This document shows, piece by piece, positions 31,279 to 41,876 of a DNA stretch of 64,000 nt. Position numbers and translations under genes: made by a program. The DNA lies in contig NZ_FRCT01000015.1 of the NCBI RefSeq assembly GCF_900143025.1, positions 1 to 64,000 on the forward strand, written 5' to 3'. Source of the stretch: Ruminococcus flavefaciens. Lineage in GTDB: Bacteria > Bacillota > Clostridia > Oscillospirales > Ruminococcaceae. Within the stretch, counting starts at the first letter, position 1; each line of letters starts with the position of its first letter. The notes beneath the pieces are model-generated. The model saw only the letters and a program-made list of their open reading frames with translations. It did not search any database and had not been told where the DNA came from.

Positions 31279-33366
31279 TCATACTCCGAAGAGGAGCTTG
31301 TCGTATGTTGGGAATGGGTAGTAGTCCTCAGCTGTAACTGTTTCTGCCTTGTCAGCAGCACTGCGGAGCTTATCCATAGCCGGGAGCATTGTATCACGAA
31401 CGAATTCGGAAGCAGGTATTATCTTGCTTATGCCCTTGAGCTTTGTAACAGCAGCTTCAAGCTTTGTAGTTGCTGCGTCCATTTCGTCTATAAGCTCTGA
31501 AAGCTCTGTAACAAGCTTTGTCTCGTACTTGCAGGCTGCCTTTGATACGCTCTTCTTGACTGCGACAGCAGAAGCAGTATCAGCGGCGAATTTAGCAACA
31601 GCAGGGATTATCTCCTTGCGTGCCATGTCTACCATTGTAACAGCTTCGATGTTGACTGTCTTGATGTAGTTTTCAAGCATGATATCGCAGCGTGAGTAGA
31701 TCTCAGCCTCGGTAAATACGCCGTGAGATGTAAGCATTTCTACGTTCTTCTTGTCGCAGATGTGAGGCATAGCGTCAGCAGTGGTTTTATAGTTGCAAAG
31801 ACCGCGCTTCTCAGCCTCCTTTATCCATGCGTCATCGTAGCCGTTTCCGTTGAAGATGATGCGCTTGTGCTCCTTGATCGTTTTCTTGATAAGATCGTGG
31901 AGTGCCTTGTTGAAGTCCTTAGCCTTTTCAAGCTTGTCTGCAAACTGCTTCAGTTCCTCTGCAACAGCAGCGTTGAGGTGAATGTTAGCGCATGAAATAC
32001 TGTTGGAAGAACCAAGCATACGGAACTCGAATTTATTACCTGTAAATGCGAATGGGGAAGTTCTGTTACGGTCAGTGGAATCCTTACTGAACTTAGGCAG
32101 AACATCAACGCCAAGCTGCATTTTTTCTTTCTTTGTGCCGCCGTATGGCTTATCAGCCTCGATAGCGTCGAGAACAGCTGTAAGCTCGTCGCCGAGGAAG
32201 ATAGAGATAACAGCAGGTGGAGCTTCGTTAGCACCAAGTCTGTGATCGTTGCCGGCGGTAGCAACTGAAAGTCTGAGAAGATCCTGATAATCGTCAACAG
32301 CCTTGATAACAGCTGCAAGGAAGAGCAGGAACTGTGCGTTCTCAGCAGGTGTCTCACCGGGTGAGAGGAGGTTCTCGCCCTGGTCTGTTGAGATAGACCA
32401 GTTATTGTGCTTACCGGAGCCGTTTACTCCTGCGAATGGCTTCTCATGGAGGAGGCAAACAAGGTTATGGCGTAAAGCAACCTTCTGCATTACTTCCATT
32501 GTAAGCTGGTTGTGGTCAGCTGCAATATTTGTTGTATCGTAGATAGGAGCAAGCTCGTGCTGTGCAGGAGCAACTTCATTATGCTTGGTCTTAGCAAGGA
32601 TACCAAGCTTCCAGAGCTCCTTGTCGAGGTCAGCCATGTACTCGGCAACTCTTGGCTTGATGGAGCCGAAGTAGTGGTCGTCCATTTCCTGACCCTTTGG
32701 AGGCATAGCACCGAAAAGGGTTCTGCCTGTCATTATAAGGTCTTTTCTCTTCTTCCACATATCGCGGTCAACGAGGAAGTATTCCTGCTCTGGACCAACT
32801 GATGTCTTGACGCTCTTAACTTTATCATTGCCGAAGAGCTTGAGGATACGCAGAGCCTGTTTATTGAGTGCTTCCATTGAACGCAGGAGAGGTACTTTCT
32901 TGTCGAGAGCTTCACCTGTGTATGAGCAGAATGCTGTAGGAATGTAAAGTGTACCGTCCTTGATGAAAGCATATGAAGTAGGATCCCATGCCGTATAGCC
33001 TCTTGCTTCAAATGTAGCACGGAGTCCACCCGAAGGGAATGATGAAGCGTCAGGCTCGCCCTTTACAAGCTCCTTGCCTGAGAACTCCATAATAACACGT
33101 CCGTCAGGAGCAGGGCTGATGAAGCTGTCGTGCTTCTCGGCTGTAACACCTGTCATTGGCTGGAACCAGTGTGTATAGTGAGTTGCACCTTTTTCGATTG
33201 CCCAGTCCTTCATAGCAGCAGCAACTGCATTTGCAACCGATATATCGAGAGGAGTTCCTCTGTCGATAGTTCTTTTCAGTGACTTGTACACCTTTTCTGA
33301 AAGTGTAGCCTTCATGATTCTGTCATCGAATACCATTGAGCCAAAGTAATCTGTTATCTTTTCCAT
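31279..33366 (-). CDS. glnN: Type III glutamine synthetase
   Basis: 695 residues from the ATG at 33366, because AAGGAGG lies at 33380-33374; an in-frame ATG at 33387 would put the ribosome site inside the gene. The size and '[10 protein letters not shown]', '[17 protein letters not shown]', '[11 protein letters not shown]', '[26 protein letters not shown]' and '[19 protein letters not shown]' are diagnostic for GSIII (GlnN), found in Bacteroides and Ruminococcus. It makes glutamine from glutamate, ammonium and ATP. It follows pyrG in the same direction with the ribosome site overlapping the pyrG end, so the two are coupled. A second, divergent GS-like gene is at 43376. Confidence 0.96.
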   Translation of the reverse strand: MEKITDYFGSMVFDDRIMKATLSEKVYKSLKRTIDRGTPLDISVANAVAAAMKDWAIEKGATHYTHWFQPMTGVTAEKHDSFISPAPDGRVIMEFSGKELVKGEPDASSFPSGGLRATFEARGYTAWDPTSYAFIKDGTLYIPTAFCSYTGEALDKKVPLLRSMEALNKQALRILKLFGNDKVKSVKTSVGPEQEYFLVDRDMWKKRKDLIMTGRTLFGAMPPKGQEMDDHYFGSIKPRVAEYMADLDKELWKLGILAKTKHNEVAPAQHELAPIYDTTNIAADHNQLTMEVMQKVALRHNLVCLLHEKPFAGVNGSGKHNNWSISTDQGENLLSPGETPAENAQFLLFLAAVIKAVDDYQDLLRLSVATAGNDHRLGANEAPPAVISIFLGDELTAVLDAIEADKPYGGTKKEKMQLGVDVLPKFSKDSTDRNRTSPFAFTGNKFEFRMLGSSNSISCANIHLNAAVAEELKQFADKLEKAKDFNKALHDLIKKTIKEHKRIIFNGNGYDDAWIKEAEKRGLCNYKTTADAMPHICDKKNVEMLTSHGVFTEAEIYSRCDIMLENYIKTVNIEAVTMVDMARKEIIPAVAKFAADTASAVAVKKSVSKAACKYETKLVTELSELIDEMDAATTKLEAAVTKLKGISKIIPASEFVRDTMLPAMDKLRSAADKAETVTAEDYYPFPTYDKLLFGV

Positions 33367-33379
33367 AATTAATTCCTCC

Positions 33380-34975
<1,596 letters not shown>

Positions 34976-35078
34976 TTACTTTTATGCTCCTTGAAATACA
35001 TTTATGATAAAGGCGTTCTGCGAACATTCGGGAGATTTTTGGATTTGTGTGATAATGCACGCAGACGCCCTTGTCAGC

Positions 35079-36887
35079 TTATGCTTTTTCCCACTCCGCT
35101 GAATCGTGAAGTGCATTGTAGCCTTCTTCACCTGTACGGATCTTGATTACATTTTCGATGTCATAAATGAACATCTTACCGTCGCCGTAGTTTCCTGTGT
35201 AGAGAGCTGCCTTTGCTGCTGCAATTACCTTTTCTACAGGCACTGCACATACTGCAATTTCAGCCTTTACTTTGGGGAGAAGGTTCATTTCTACAGAAGC
35301 TCCACGGTAGTAGTTCTTCTGTCCGTTCTGCATACCGCAGCCAAGTACGTTGGTTACTGTGATGCCCTTTACGTCAATAGCTTCCATAGCCTCGATGAAC
35401 TGCTGAAGCTTCTGCTGTTTGAATATTACTACGATGTTTGTGAGCTTTGTTGCGCCGTCAGGTGAAGGAACTGAGTAGTTCTCAATTTCAACTGCCTTAT
35501 CAACAGGAACAGCAGGTGTTCCGGGAGTGCCGACTTTCTTTACGCTCTTAGCGTCGTCCTTTGTGTAGCCCTTCATGCCGATGTCTGAAAGTGCAGGAGC
35601 AAAGTCAGCATAAGAGGATACAAGACCGTGTTCTGTAATATCAAGACCGAGGATCTCCTCCTGCTCTGAAGCACGGAGACCGATAGTCTTTTTGATCAAG
35701 ATGAATACCAATGCCATTGAGATAGCTGTGAAGGTTGCGATAGCAACGAAGCCTGTGAGCTGTCTGCCCAGGAGTCCGAAGCCGCCGCCGTAGAACAGAC
35801 CTGCAAGCTGGTCGCCGTTCTGGTCTACCAGTGAATAACCGGGAACCTCAGGATTTGCAAAGAGACCAACTGCGATAGTGCCCCAGATACCGTTCATCAT
35901 ATGAACTGCTACTGCACCGACAGGATCGTCGATGTGGAGCTTGTAATCGAGGAACCATACGCCGAAGCATACGAGGAGTCCTGAAACGATACCTACTATA
36001 GTTGAACCGAGAGCGTCTGTTACATCACATGGAGCTGTGATACCAACAAGTCCTGCCAGTGAAGCGTTAAGACACATTGAAACATCGGGCTTGCCGTACT
36101 TAACCCATGTGAAGATCATACAAGTTACTGTTGCAATTGCAGGAGCGATAGTTGTTGTGAGGAATACTGAACCCAGCTGGTCGATAGATGTGCAAGCTGC
36201 GCCGTTGAATCCGTACCAGCCGAACCAGAGAATGAAACATCCGAGAGCACCGATTGTAAGGTTGTGACCGGGGATAGCGTTTACTTTAACTTCGCCGTCC
36301 TTAGTCTTGTGGAATTTGCCTATTCTTGGTCCGAGGATAGCTGCACCTACGAGAGCTGCGATACCGCCGACCATGTGGATATGTGCTGAACCGGCGAAAT
36401 CGTGGAATCCCCACTGGCTGAGCCAGCCGCCGCCCCAGCCCCAGTGAGCTTCGATAGGATAAACGACTGCACTGATGATAGCTGAGTATACGCAATAAGA
36501 AAGGAACTTTGTACGTTCAGCCATTGCACCTGAAACGATAGTAGCTGTCGTTGCACAGAATACAAGGTTGAATACGAAGTTTGACCAGTCGAATGAGCCG
36601 TAGGAAGTGAATATATCAAATCCGGGAGCACCGATTATACCGACTAAGTCTTCACCGAAGAGAAGACCGAAGCCTATGAGAATGAAAACTACTGTACCGA
36701 TACAGAAGTCCATTAAATTCTTCATGATGATATTGCCTGCATTCTTTGCACGGGTGAAGCCTGTCTCCACCATTGCGAAGCCTGCCTGCATAAAGAATAC
36801 GAGAGCAGCACCAATAAGGAACCATACGCCAAAGACTACACCGTTGGTCTCGTCCATGGCTTGTTGTAAAATTGTCTGAGAGTCCAT
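35079..36887 (-). CDS. amt: Ammonium transporter fused to a C-terminal PII domain
   Basis: 602 residues from the ATG at 36887 with AGGAGG before it; the longer frame from 36926 runs through the ribosome site. Residues about 15-420 are the eleven-helix Amt channel: 'GFAMVETGFTRAKN', 'SAHIHMVGGIAALVGAAILGPRIGKF', 'HMMNGIWGTIAVGLF'. After a linker, residues about 480-590 form a GlnB/PII domain ('TNIVVIFKQQKLQQFIEAM', T-loop 'NGQKNYYRGASVEM', 'GDGKMFIYDIENVIKIRTGEEG'). The fused PII should gate the channel with ATP/ADP and 2-oxoglutarate in place of a free GlnK. Tyr residues are present in the T-loop. Confidence 0.93.
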   Translation of the reverse strand: MDSQTILQQAMDETNGVVFGVWFLIGAALVFFMQAGFAMVETGFTRAKNAGNIIMKNLMDFCIGTVVFILIGFGLLFGEDLVGIIGAPGFDIFTSYGSFDWSNFVFNLVFCATTATIVSGAMAERTKFLSYCVYSAIISAVVYPIEAHWGWGGGWLSQWGFHDFAGSAHIHMVGGIAALVGAAILGPRIGKFHKTKDGEVKVNAIPGHNLTIGALGCFILWFGWYGFNGAACTSIDQLGSVFLTTTIAPAIATVTCMIFTWVKYGKPDVSMCLNASLAGLVGITAPCDVTDALGSTIVGIVSGLLVCFGVWFLDYKLHIDDPVGAVAVHMMNGIWGTIAVGLFANPEVPGYSLVDQNGDQLAGLFYGGGFGLLGRQLTGFVAIATFTAISMALVFILIKKTIGLRASEQEEILGLDITEHGLVSSYADFAPALSDIGMKGYTKDDAKSVKKVGTPGTPAVPVDKAVEIENYSVPSPDGATKLTNIVVIFKQQKLQQFIEAMEAIDVKGITVTNVLGCGMQNGQKNYYRGASVEMNLLPKVKAEIAVCAVPVEKVIAAAKAALYTGNYGDGKMFIYDIENVIKIRTGEEGYNALHDSAEWEKA

Positions 36888-36924
36888 AAGAATACCTCCT
36901 AAGATAAGATACAGCATAAATATC

Positions 36925-36973
36925 AAAAGGGTGTACGATGCACTGAAAACTCAGTTCATCATACACCCCTTTG
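36925..36973 (-). terminator. Second hairpin/terminator in the amt leader
   Basis: In the transcript AAAGGGGTGTATGATG pairs with CATCGTACACCCTTT (36973-36925; about 14 pairs plus ACTGA/TCAGT inside), followed by TTTTGAT. It lies about 40 nt before the amt start, so the leader holds two terminator-like structures. Confidence 0.65.
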
Positions 36974-36993
36974 TGTATGGAATTAGTACTAAT

Positions 36994-37032
36994 AACAAAA
37001 AAAGAGAGCTACAGACTTGATGTCCGCAGCTC
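36994..37032 (-). terminator. Leader terminator upstream of amt
   Basis: Minus-strand stem GAGCTGCGGAC (37032-37022) with GTCTGTAGCTC (37016-37006), loop of 5, then TCTTTTTTTGTT. It lies entirely within the amt leader, about 15 nt after the predicted transcription start, so it must be read through for expression. Confidence 0.85.
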
Positions 37033-37040
37033 CCTTGCTG
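37027..37040 (-). promoter_or_regulatory. ANTAR-type antiterminator hairpin candidate (amt)
   Basis: CAGC-AAGGGA-GCTG: a 4-bp stem with a hexaloop having A at position 1 and G at position 4, as in the hairpins bound by ANTAR regulators. Its 3' arm is the first part of the terminator stem, so both cannot form together. Only one such hairpin is seen, whereas known ANTAR targets have two. Confidence 0.5.
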
Positions 37041-37051
37041 TTTACAATGCC

Positions 37052-37080
37052 ATTATAGCCTATGGATCACCATTTGTCAA
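37052..37080 (-). promoter_or_regulatory. Consensus promoter of amt
   Basis: Minus strand TTGACA (37080-37075), 17-bp spacer, TATAAT (37057-37052). Confidence 0.85.
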
Positions 37081-37201
37081 GCACTTTTTTGAACTTTGTC
37101 TGATATTTATATTTTTTTGGTACTTTAAACGCAAAAAGCACTGCGCTTTTTACAAAAGTGACGGATTTTGCGAGATTTTCTGTATTTTTTTGAAAATGCT
37201 C

Positions 37202-37230
37202 TTGACAATGCTGGTTTAAAGTGCTAAGAT
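37202..37230 (+). promoter_or_regulatory. Promoter of the gltB operon
   Basis: TTGACA at 37202-37207, 17-bp spacer, TAAGAT at 37225-37230; start near 37237, leader about 100 nt. Confidence 0.8.
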
Positions 37231-37239
37231 AGTAATCAA

Positions 37240-37253
37240 GAACAAGGACGTTT
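37240..37253 (+). promoter_or_regulatory. ANTAR-type antiterminator hairpin candidate (gltB)
   Basis: GAAC-AAGGAC-GTTT: 4-bp stem (one G-T) with hexaloop A1/G4, the same AAGG loop as in the amt leader and the same position, a few nt from the transcription start. Its 3' arm lies in the terminator's 5' arm. Confidence 0.5.
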
Positions 37254-37287
37254 CAGCAGGCTATCTGTCTGTTGAAACGTCTTTTTT
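37248..37287 (+). terminator. Leader terminator upstream of gltB
   Basis: GACGTTTCAGCAG (37248-37260) pairs with CTGTTGAAACGTC (37269-37281), one G-T pair, followed by TTTTTT (37282-37287). It lies 50 bp before the gltB start, inside the leader. Confidence 0.85.
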
Positions 37288-37337
37288 ATTATGCGATACG
37301 GTTCAATGGCGAGGCGTATCGGAAAGGCGTGACTTAA

Positions 37338-40300
37338 ATGGACAATTTCAGAAGTGAAGCTCCATACGAGCAGCAGGGACTTTATGATCCCACATTTGAA
37401 CATGATAACTGCGGCATAGGTGCGGTAGTTAATATCAAGGGCGAGCAGTCCAGATATGTTGTAGACAGTGCTCTTACTATCGTTGAAAAGCTTGAACACC
37501 GTGCAGGCAAGGACGCTGAGGGCAAGACCGGCGACGGTGTAGGCATACTTGTACAGATGCCATACAGCTTCTTTATAAGTGAGACCGCAAAACTTGGTTA
37601 TGATATCGGCGACAATGGTGATTTCGGTGTGGGAATGTTTTTCTTCCCACAGAATGAAATGAAGCGCGGTCAGGCTATGAAGCTGTTCGAGCTCATTATC
37701 AAAAAGAACGGAATGGAGTTCATCTGCTGGCGTGATGTGCCTGTATCATCGGGTATACTCGGTCAGAAGGCACTTGACAGTATGCCTTATATCATGCAGG
37801 CTTTTGTAAAGCGTCCCGAGGAATGTTCAAAGGGGCTTGACTTTGACAGAAAGCTTTTTATTGCAAGACGTGAGTTTGAACATTCAAATGAAAATACATA
37901 TGTATGTTCGCTTTCCAGCCGCACAATAGTATATAAGGGGATGTTCCTTGTTGACGAGCTCAGAAAGTTCTACACAGACTTGCAGAGCGAGGATTTCAAG
38001 TCTGCTATTGCTACTGTACATTCCCGTTTTTCAACAAATACAAATCCAAGCTGGCAGAAGGCTCACCCGAACCGCTTGATAGTACACAATGGTGAGATCA
38101 ACACTATAACAGGAAATGCAGATAAGATGCTTGCACGCGAGGAGAGTATGAGCTGTGAGGCATTGAAAAAAGATATGTATAAGATACTTCCTGCTATAAA
38201 TGTAAATGGTTCCGACTCCGCAAGACTTGACAATGCTCTTGAATTCATGGTAATGTCGGGTATGCCGCTGCCTCTTGCAGTAATGATAACAATTCCGGAG
38301 CCATGGAAGAACGACAGGACTATTTCAAAAGCCAAGTATGACCTTTATCAGTACTACGCTACAATGATGGAACCGTGGGACGGACCTGCGTCTATCATTT
38401 TCTCAGACGGTGAGGTCATGGGAGCAGTTCTTGACAGAAACGGTCTCCGTCCTTCGCGTTACTGCGTAACAAGTGACGGATTCCTGATACTTTCATCTGA
38501 AACAGGCTGTATTGATATAGCTCCCGAAAAGATCGTGAAAAAGGATCGTCTCCGTCCCGGAAAAATGCTTCTTGCTGATACAAAGCAGGGTCGTATTATC
38601 GAGGACGATGAAATAAAGTCCACATATGCAACACGCCAGCCCTACGGAGAGTGGCTGGACGCAAATCTTGTCCGTCTGCATGATCTGCATATACCGAACA
38701 AGGGAGTACAGACCTATTCAAAGGACGAGCTTGCAAAGCTGCAAAAGGCATTCGGTTATTCCTACGAGGATATCCGTACATCTATACTGCCAATGGCTGA
38801 AAAAGGCGCAGAGCCGATAGCTTCCATGGGAAGTGATATACCGCTCCCACCGCTTGACAAGCAGTCTCCAAGCCTTTTCAACTACTTCCGTCAGCTCTTT
38901 GCACAGGTTACAAATCCTCCGTTTGATGCTATCCGTGAGGAGATAGTTACGGATACAAGCGTATATATCGGCAAGGACGGTAATATCCTTGAGGAACGTC
39001 CTGAGAACTGCCACGTCCTCAAGATCGAAAATCCTATCCTTACAGAAACGGATATGCTCAAGATAAAGGCTCTTAATCAGAAGGGTCTGAAGATCGCAGT
39101 TATACCGATCACATATTATATAGGTACTTCACTGGAAAAGGCAGTTGAGCGTTTGTTCATAGAGGCTGACAAGGCTTACCGTGACGGTGCTTCTATACTT
39201 ATTCTTTCTGACCGTGGTGTGGACGAGTTCCATTGTCCAATACCTTCACTGCTTGCAGTTGCAGCGCTTCAGCAGCATCTTGTTTCCACAAAGAAGCGTA
39301 CAGCAGTTGCAATGATACTCGAAAGTGCAGAGCCGAGAGAAGTACATCATTTTGCAACACTTCTTGGTTACGGAGCTTGTGCTGTAAATCCTTATCTTGC
39401 ACATGAAAGCATACGTTCACTTATTGAGGACGGCACACTTGACAAGGACTTCTACGCAGCAGAGGACGATTACAATTCAGCTATCCTTCACGGTATTGTC
39501 AAGATAGCTTCAAAAATGGGTATTTCTACTATCCAGTCCTATCAGGGCAGCAAGCTCTTTGAAGCCGTTGGCATTTCCCGTGAGCTTATAGACAGCTATT
39601 TTGCAGGAACTGTCAGCCGTATCGGCGGTATCGGTCTCAGTGATATAAGCAAGCGTACAGAGAAGCTCCACACAGCAGCATTTGACCCGCTGGGACTTAC
39701 AGTAAACTCCAATATCGGCAGTGCAGGCAGCCATAAGCTCCGCAGCGGAAAGAGCGAGCATCTCTACACTCCTGAAACTATACATCTGCTCCAGCAGGCT
39801 GCATGGACAGGTAATTATGAGACCTTCAAGGCATATTCAGCTGCAATAACACGAGAGGACAACGAGCTTACGCTCCGCAGCCTCCTTGACTTTGATTTTG
39901 ATGAAAACGGCGGCATACCGATAGACGAGGTCGAGTCCGTTGAAAGCATCTGCAAACGCTTCAAGACAGGCGCAATGTCCTACGGCTCTATTTCACAGGA
40001 AGCACACGAGTGCATGGCTATGGCAATGAACAGTATCGGAGGCAAGTCCAACAGCGGTGAGGGCGGTGAAAGCCCTGAACGTCTGAAATCAGACAAGTGC
40101 TCAGCAATCAAGCAGGTGGCTTCCGGACGATTTGGTGTTACATCGGAATATCTCGTTTCTGCACAGGAAATACAGATAAAAATGGCTCAGGGCGCAAAGC
40201 CGGGCGAGGGCGGACATCTTCCGTCAGGTAAGGTATATCCCTGGATCGCAAAAACACGTCACTCTACCGCAGGCGTGGGACTTATCTCACCTCCGCCTCA

Positions 40301-41873
40301 CCATGATATATATTCTATCGAGGATCTTGCACAGCTTATCTATGACCTGAAGAATGCCAACGATAAGGCTCGTATATCAGTAAAGCTCGTATCGGAAGCA
40401 GGCGTTGGAACTGTTGCGGCAGGTGTTGCCAAGGCAGGCGCACAGGTAATACTCATTTCGGGCTATGACGGCGGTACAGGTGCAGCTCCGAAGAGCTCCA
40501 TATATAATGCAGGACTTCCATGGGAGCTCGGTCTTGCAGAAGCACATCAGACGCTTATGCTCAATGGTCTCCGTTCAAGAGTTCGTATAGAAACAGACGG
40601 AAAGCTCATGACAGGTCGTGATGTACTTGTTGCAGCACTTTTAGGTGCTGAGGAATTCGGCTTTGCAACAGCTCCACTGGTAACAATGGGCTGCGTTATG
40701 ATGAGAGTCTGCAATCTTGATACCTGTCCTATGGGTATCGCAACACAAAATCCTGAGCTCCGCAAGCGTTTCCGCGGCAAGCCCGAATACATTGTTAACT
40801 TCATGCATTTCATTGCACAGGAGCTCCGCGAGTATATGGCAAAGCTGGGTATTCGTACTGTTGATGAGCTTGTTAGACGCAGTGACCTGCTGAAACCAAA
40901 GGACAGCGCAGTAAATAGCAATATCGACTTTACAAATATACTGTCAGTAAGCCATTCTGATGAAAAGCAGCATTACGATCCCGCAGATATTTTTGATTTT
41001 GAGCTTGACAGCACTATAGACCGCCGTGTTATAATAAAGAAGCTGGGAAGCACACTGAAAAACGGTTCAACCAAGAGCATTTCAGTTGATGTGGTAAATA
41101 CCGATCGTTCTGTGGGAACTCTTACAGGTGCAGAGATAACAAGGATACACGGTGAGAATGTTCTTGCTGATGATACATTCACTGTTAAGTGCACAGGCAG
41201 CGGCGGACAGTCCTTCGGTGCATTTATACCAAAGGGACTTACACTTGAGCTCTGCGGCGACAGCAATGACTATTTCGGCAAGGGACTTTCAGGCGGCAAG
41301 CTTGTACTTTATCCACCTAAGAATTCAGGCTTCAAGGCTGATGAGAATATCATCGTCGGAAATGTTGCACTTTATGGTGCTACTTCAGGAAAAGCATTTA
41401 TCAACGGCGTTGCAGGTGAAAGATTCTGCGTAAGAAATTCGGGTGCAATAGCTGTATGTGAGGGCGTGGGCGACCACGGCTGTGAGTATATGACAGGCGG
41501 ACGTGCTGTTATCCTCGGAGGTACAGGAAAGAATTTCGCCGCAGGTATGTCGGGCGGTATCGCTTATGTTCTCGATGAAAAGCATGACCTTTACACTCGT
41601 CTGAACAAGTCGCTTGTATCACTTGAAACAGTGACAGCAGATGAGGACATCACAGAGTTGAAAACTATCATATCCGAGCACGCAGAAGCTACAGGTTCGG
41701 AGAAGGCAAAGAAGATACTTGCTGAATTCGAGCATTATCTGCCATGCTTCAAGAAGATAATACCACATGATTATGCTAAGATACAGAGCACAGTAAAATC
41801 GCTTGTATTATCAGGTGTATCACGTGAAAAGGCTGAAATAGAAGCCTTTGAGCTTATAAGAAAGGAGGCGTGA
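37338..41873 (+). CDS. gltB: Glutamate synthase large subunit
   Basis: 1511 residues, full length. The N-terminal amidotransferase domain has its nucleophile Cys at residue 25 ('EHDNCGIG'), so residues 1-24 are a propeptide. The FMN-binding synthase domain includes 'KRFKTGAMSYGSISQEAHE' and 'GAKPGEGGHLPSGKV'; 'CNLDTCPMGIATQ' with the preceding Cys gives the [3Fe-4S] cluster. The last 250 residues are the GXGXG beta-helix ('GQSFGAFIPKGLTLELCGDSNDYFGKGLSGGK'). It makes glutamate from glutamine and 2-oxoglutarate with the gltD subunit, 3 bp downstream. Confidence 0.97.
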   Translation: MDNFRSEAPYEQQGLYDPTFEHDNCGIGAVVNIKGEQSRYVVDSALTIVEKLEHRAGKDAEGKTGDGVGILVQMPYSFFISETAKLGYDIGDNGDFGVGMFFFPQNEMKRGQAMKLFELIIKKNGMEFICWRDVPVSSGILGQKALDSMPYIMQAFVKRPEECSKGLDFDRKLFIARREFEHSNENTYVCSLSSRTIVYKGMFLVDELRKFYTDLQSEDFKSAIATVHSRFSTNTNPSWQKAHPNRLIVHNGEINTITGNADKMLAREESMSCEALKKDMYKILPAINVNGSDSARLDNALEFMVMSGMPLPLAVMITIPEPWKNDRTISKAKYDLYQYYATMMEPWDGPASIIFSDGEVMGAVLDRNGLRPSRYCVTSDGFLILSSETGCIDIAPEKIVKKDRLRPGKMLLADTKQGRIIEDDEIKSTYATRQPYGEWLDANLVRLHDLHIPNKGVQTYSKDELAKLQKAFGYSYEDIRTSILPMAEKGAEPIASMGSDIPLPPLDKQSPSLFNYFRQLFAQVTNPPFDAIREEIVTDTSVYIGKDGNILEERPENCHVLKIENPILTETDMLKIKALNQKGLKIAVIPITYYIGTSLEKAVERLFIEADKAYRDGASILILSDRGVDEFHCPIPSLLAVAALQQHLVSTKKRTAVAMILESAEPREVHHFATLLGYGACAVNPYLAHESIRSLIEDGTLDKDFYAAEDDYNSAILHGIVKIASKMGISTIQSYQGSKLFEAVGISRELIDSYFAGTVSRIGGIGLSDISKRTEKLHTAAFDPLGLTVNSNIGSAGSHKLRSGKSEHLYTPETIHLLQQAAWTGNYETFKAYSAAITREDNELTLRSLLDFDFDENGGIPIDEVESVESICKRFKTGAMSYGSISQEAHECMAMAMNSIGGKSNSGEGGESPERLKSDKCSAIKQVASGRFGVTSEYLVSAQEIQIKMAQGAKPGEGGHLPSGKVYPWIAKTRHSTAGVGLISPPPHHDIYSIEDLAQLIYDLKNANDKARISVKLVSEAGVGTVAAGVAKAGAQVILISGYDGGTGAAPKSSIYNAGLPWELGLAEAHQTLMLNGLRSRVRIETDGKLMTGRDVLVAALLGAEEFGFATAPLVTMGCVMMRVCNLDTCPMGIATQNPELRKRFRGKPEYIVNFMHFIAQELREYMAKLGIRTVDELVRRSDLLKPKDSAVNSNIDFTNILSVSHSDEKQHYDPADIFDFELDSTIDRRVIIKKLGSTLKNGSTKSISVDVVNTDRSVGTLTGAEITRIHGENVLADDTFTVKCTGSGGQSFGAFIPKGLTLELCGDSNDYFGKGLSGGKLVLYPPKNSGFKADENIIVGNVALYGATSGKAFINGVAGERFCVRNSGAIAVCEGVGDHGCEYMTGGRAVILGGTGKNFAAGMSGGIAYVLDEKHDLYTRLNKSLVSLETVTADEDITELKTIISEHAEATGSEKAKKILAEFEHYLPCFKKIIPHDYAKIQSTVKSLVLSGVSREKAEIEAFELIRKEA

Positions 41874-41876
41874 GCC

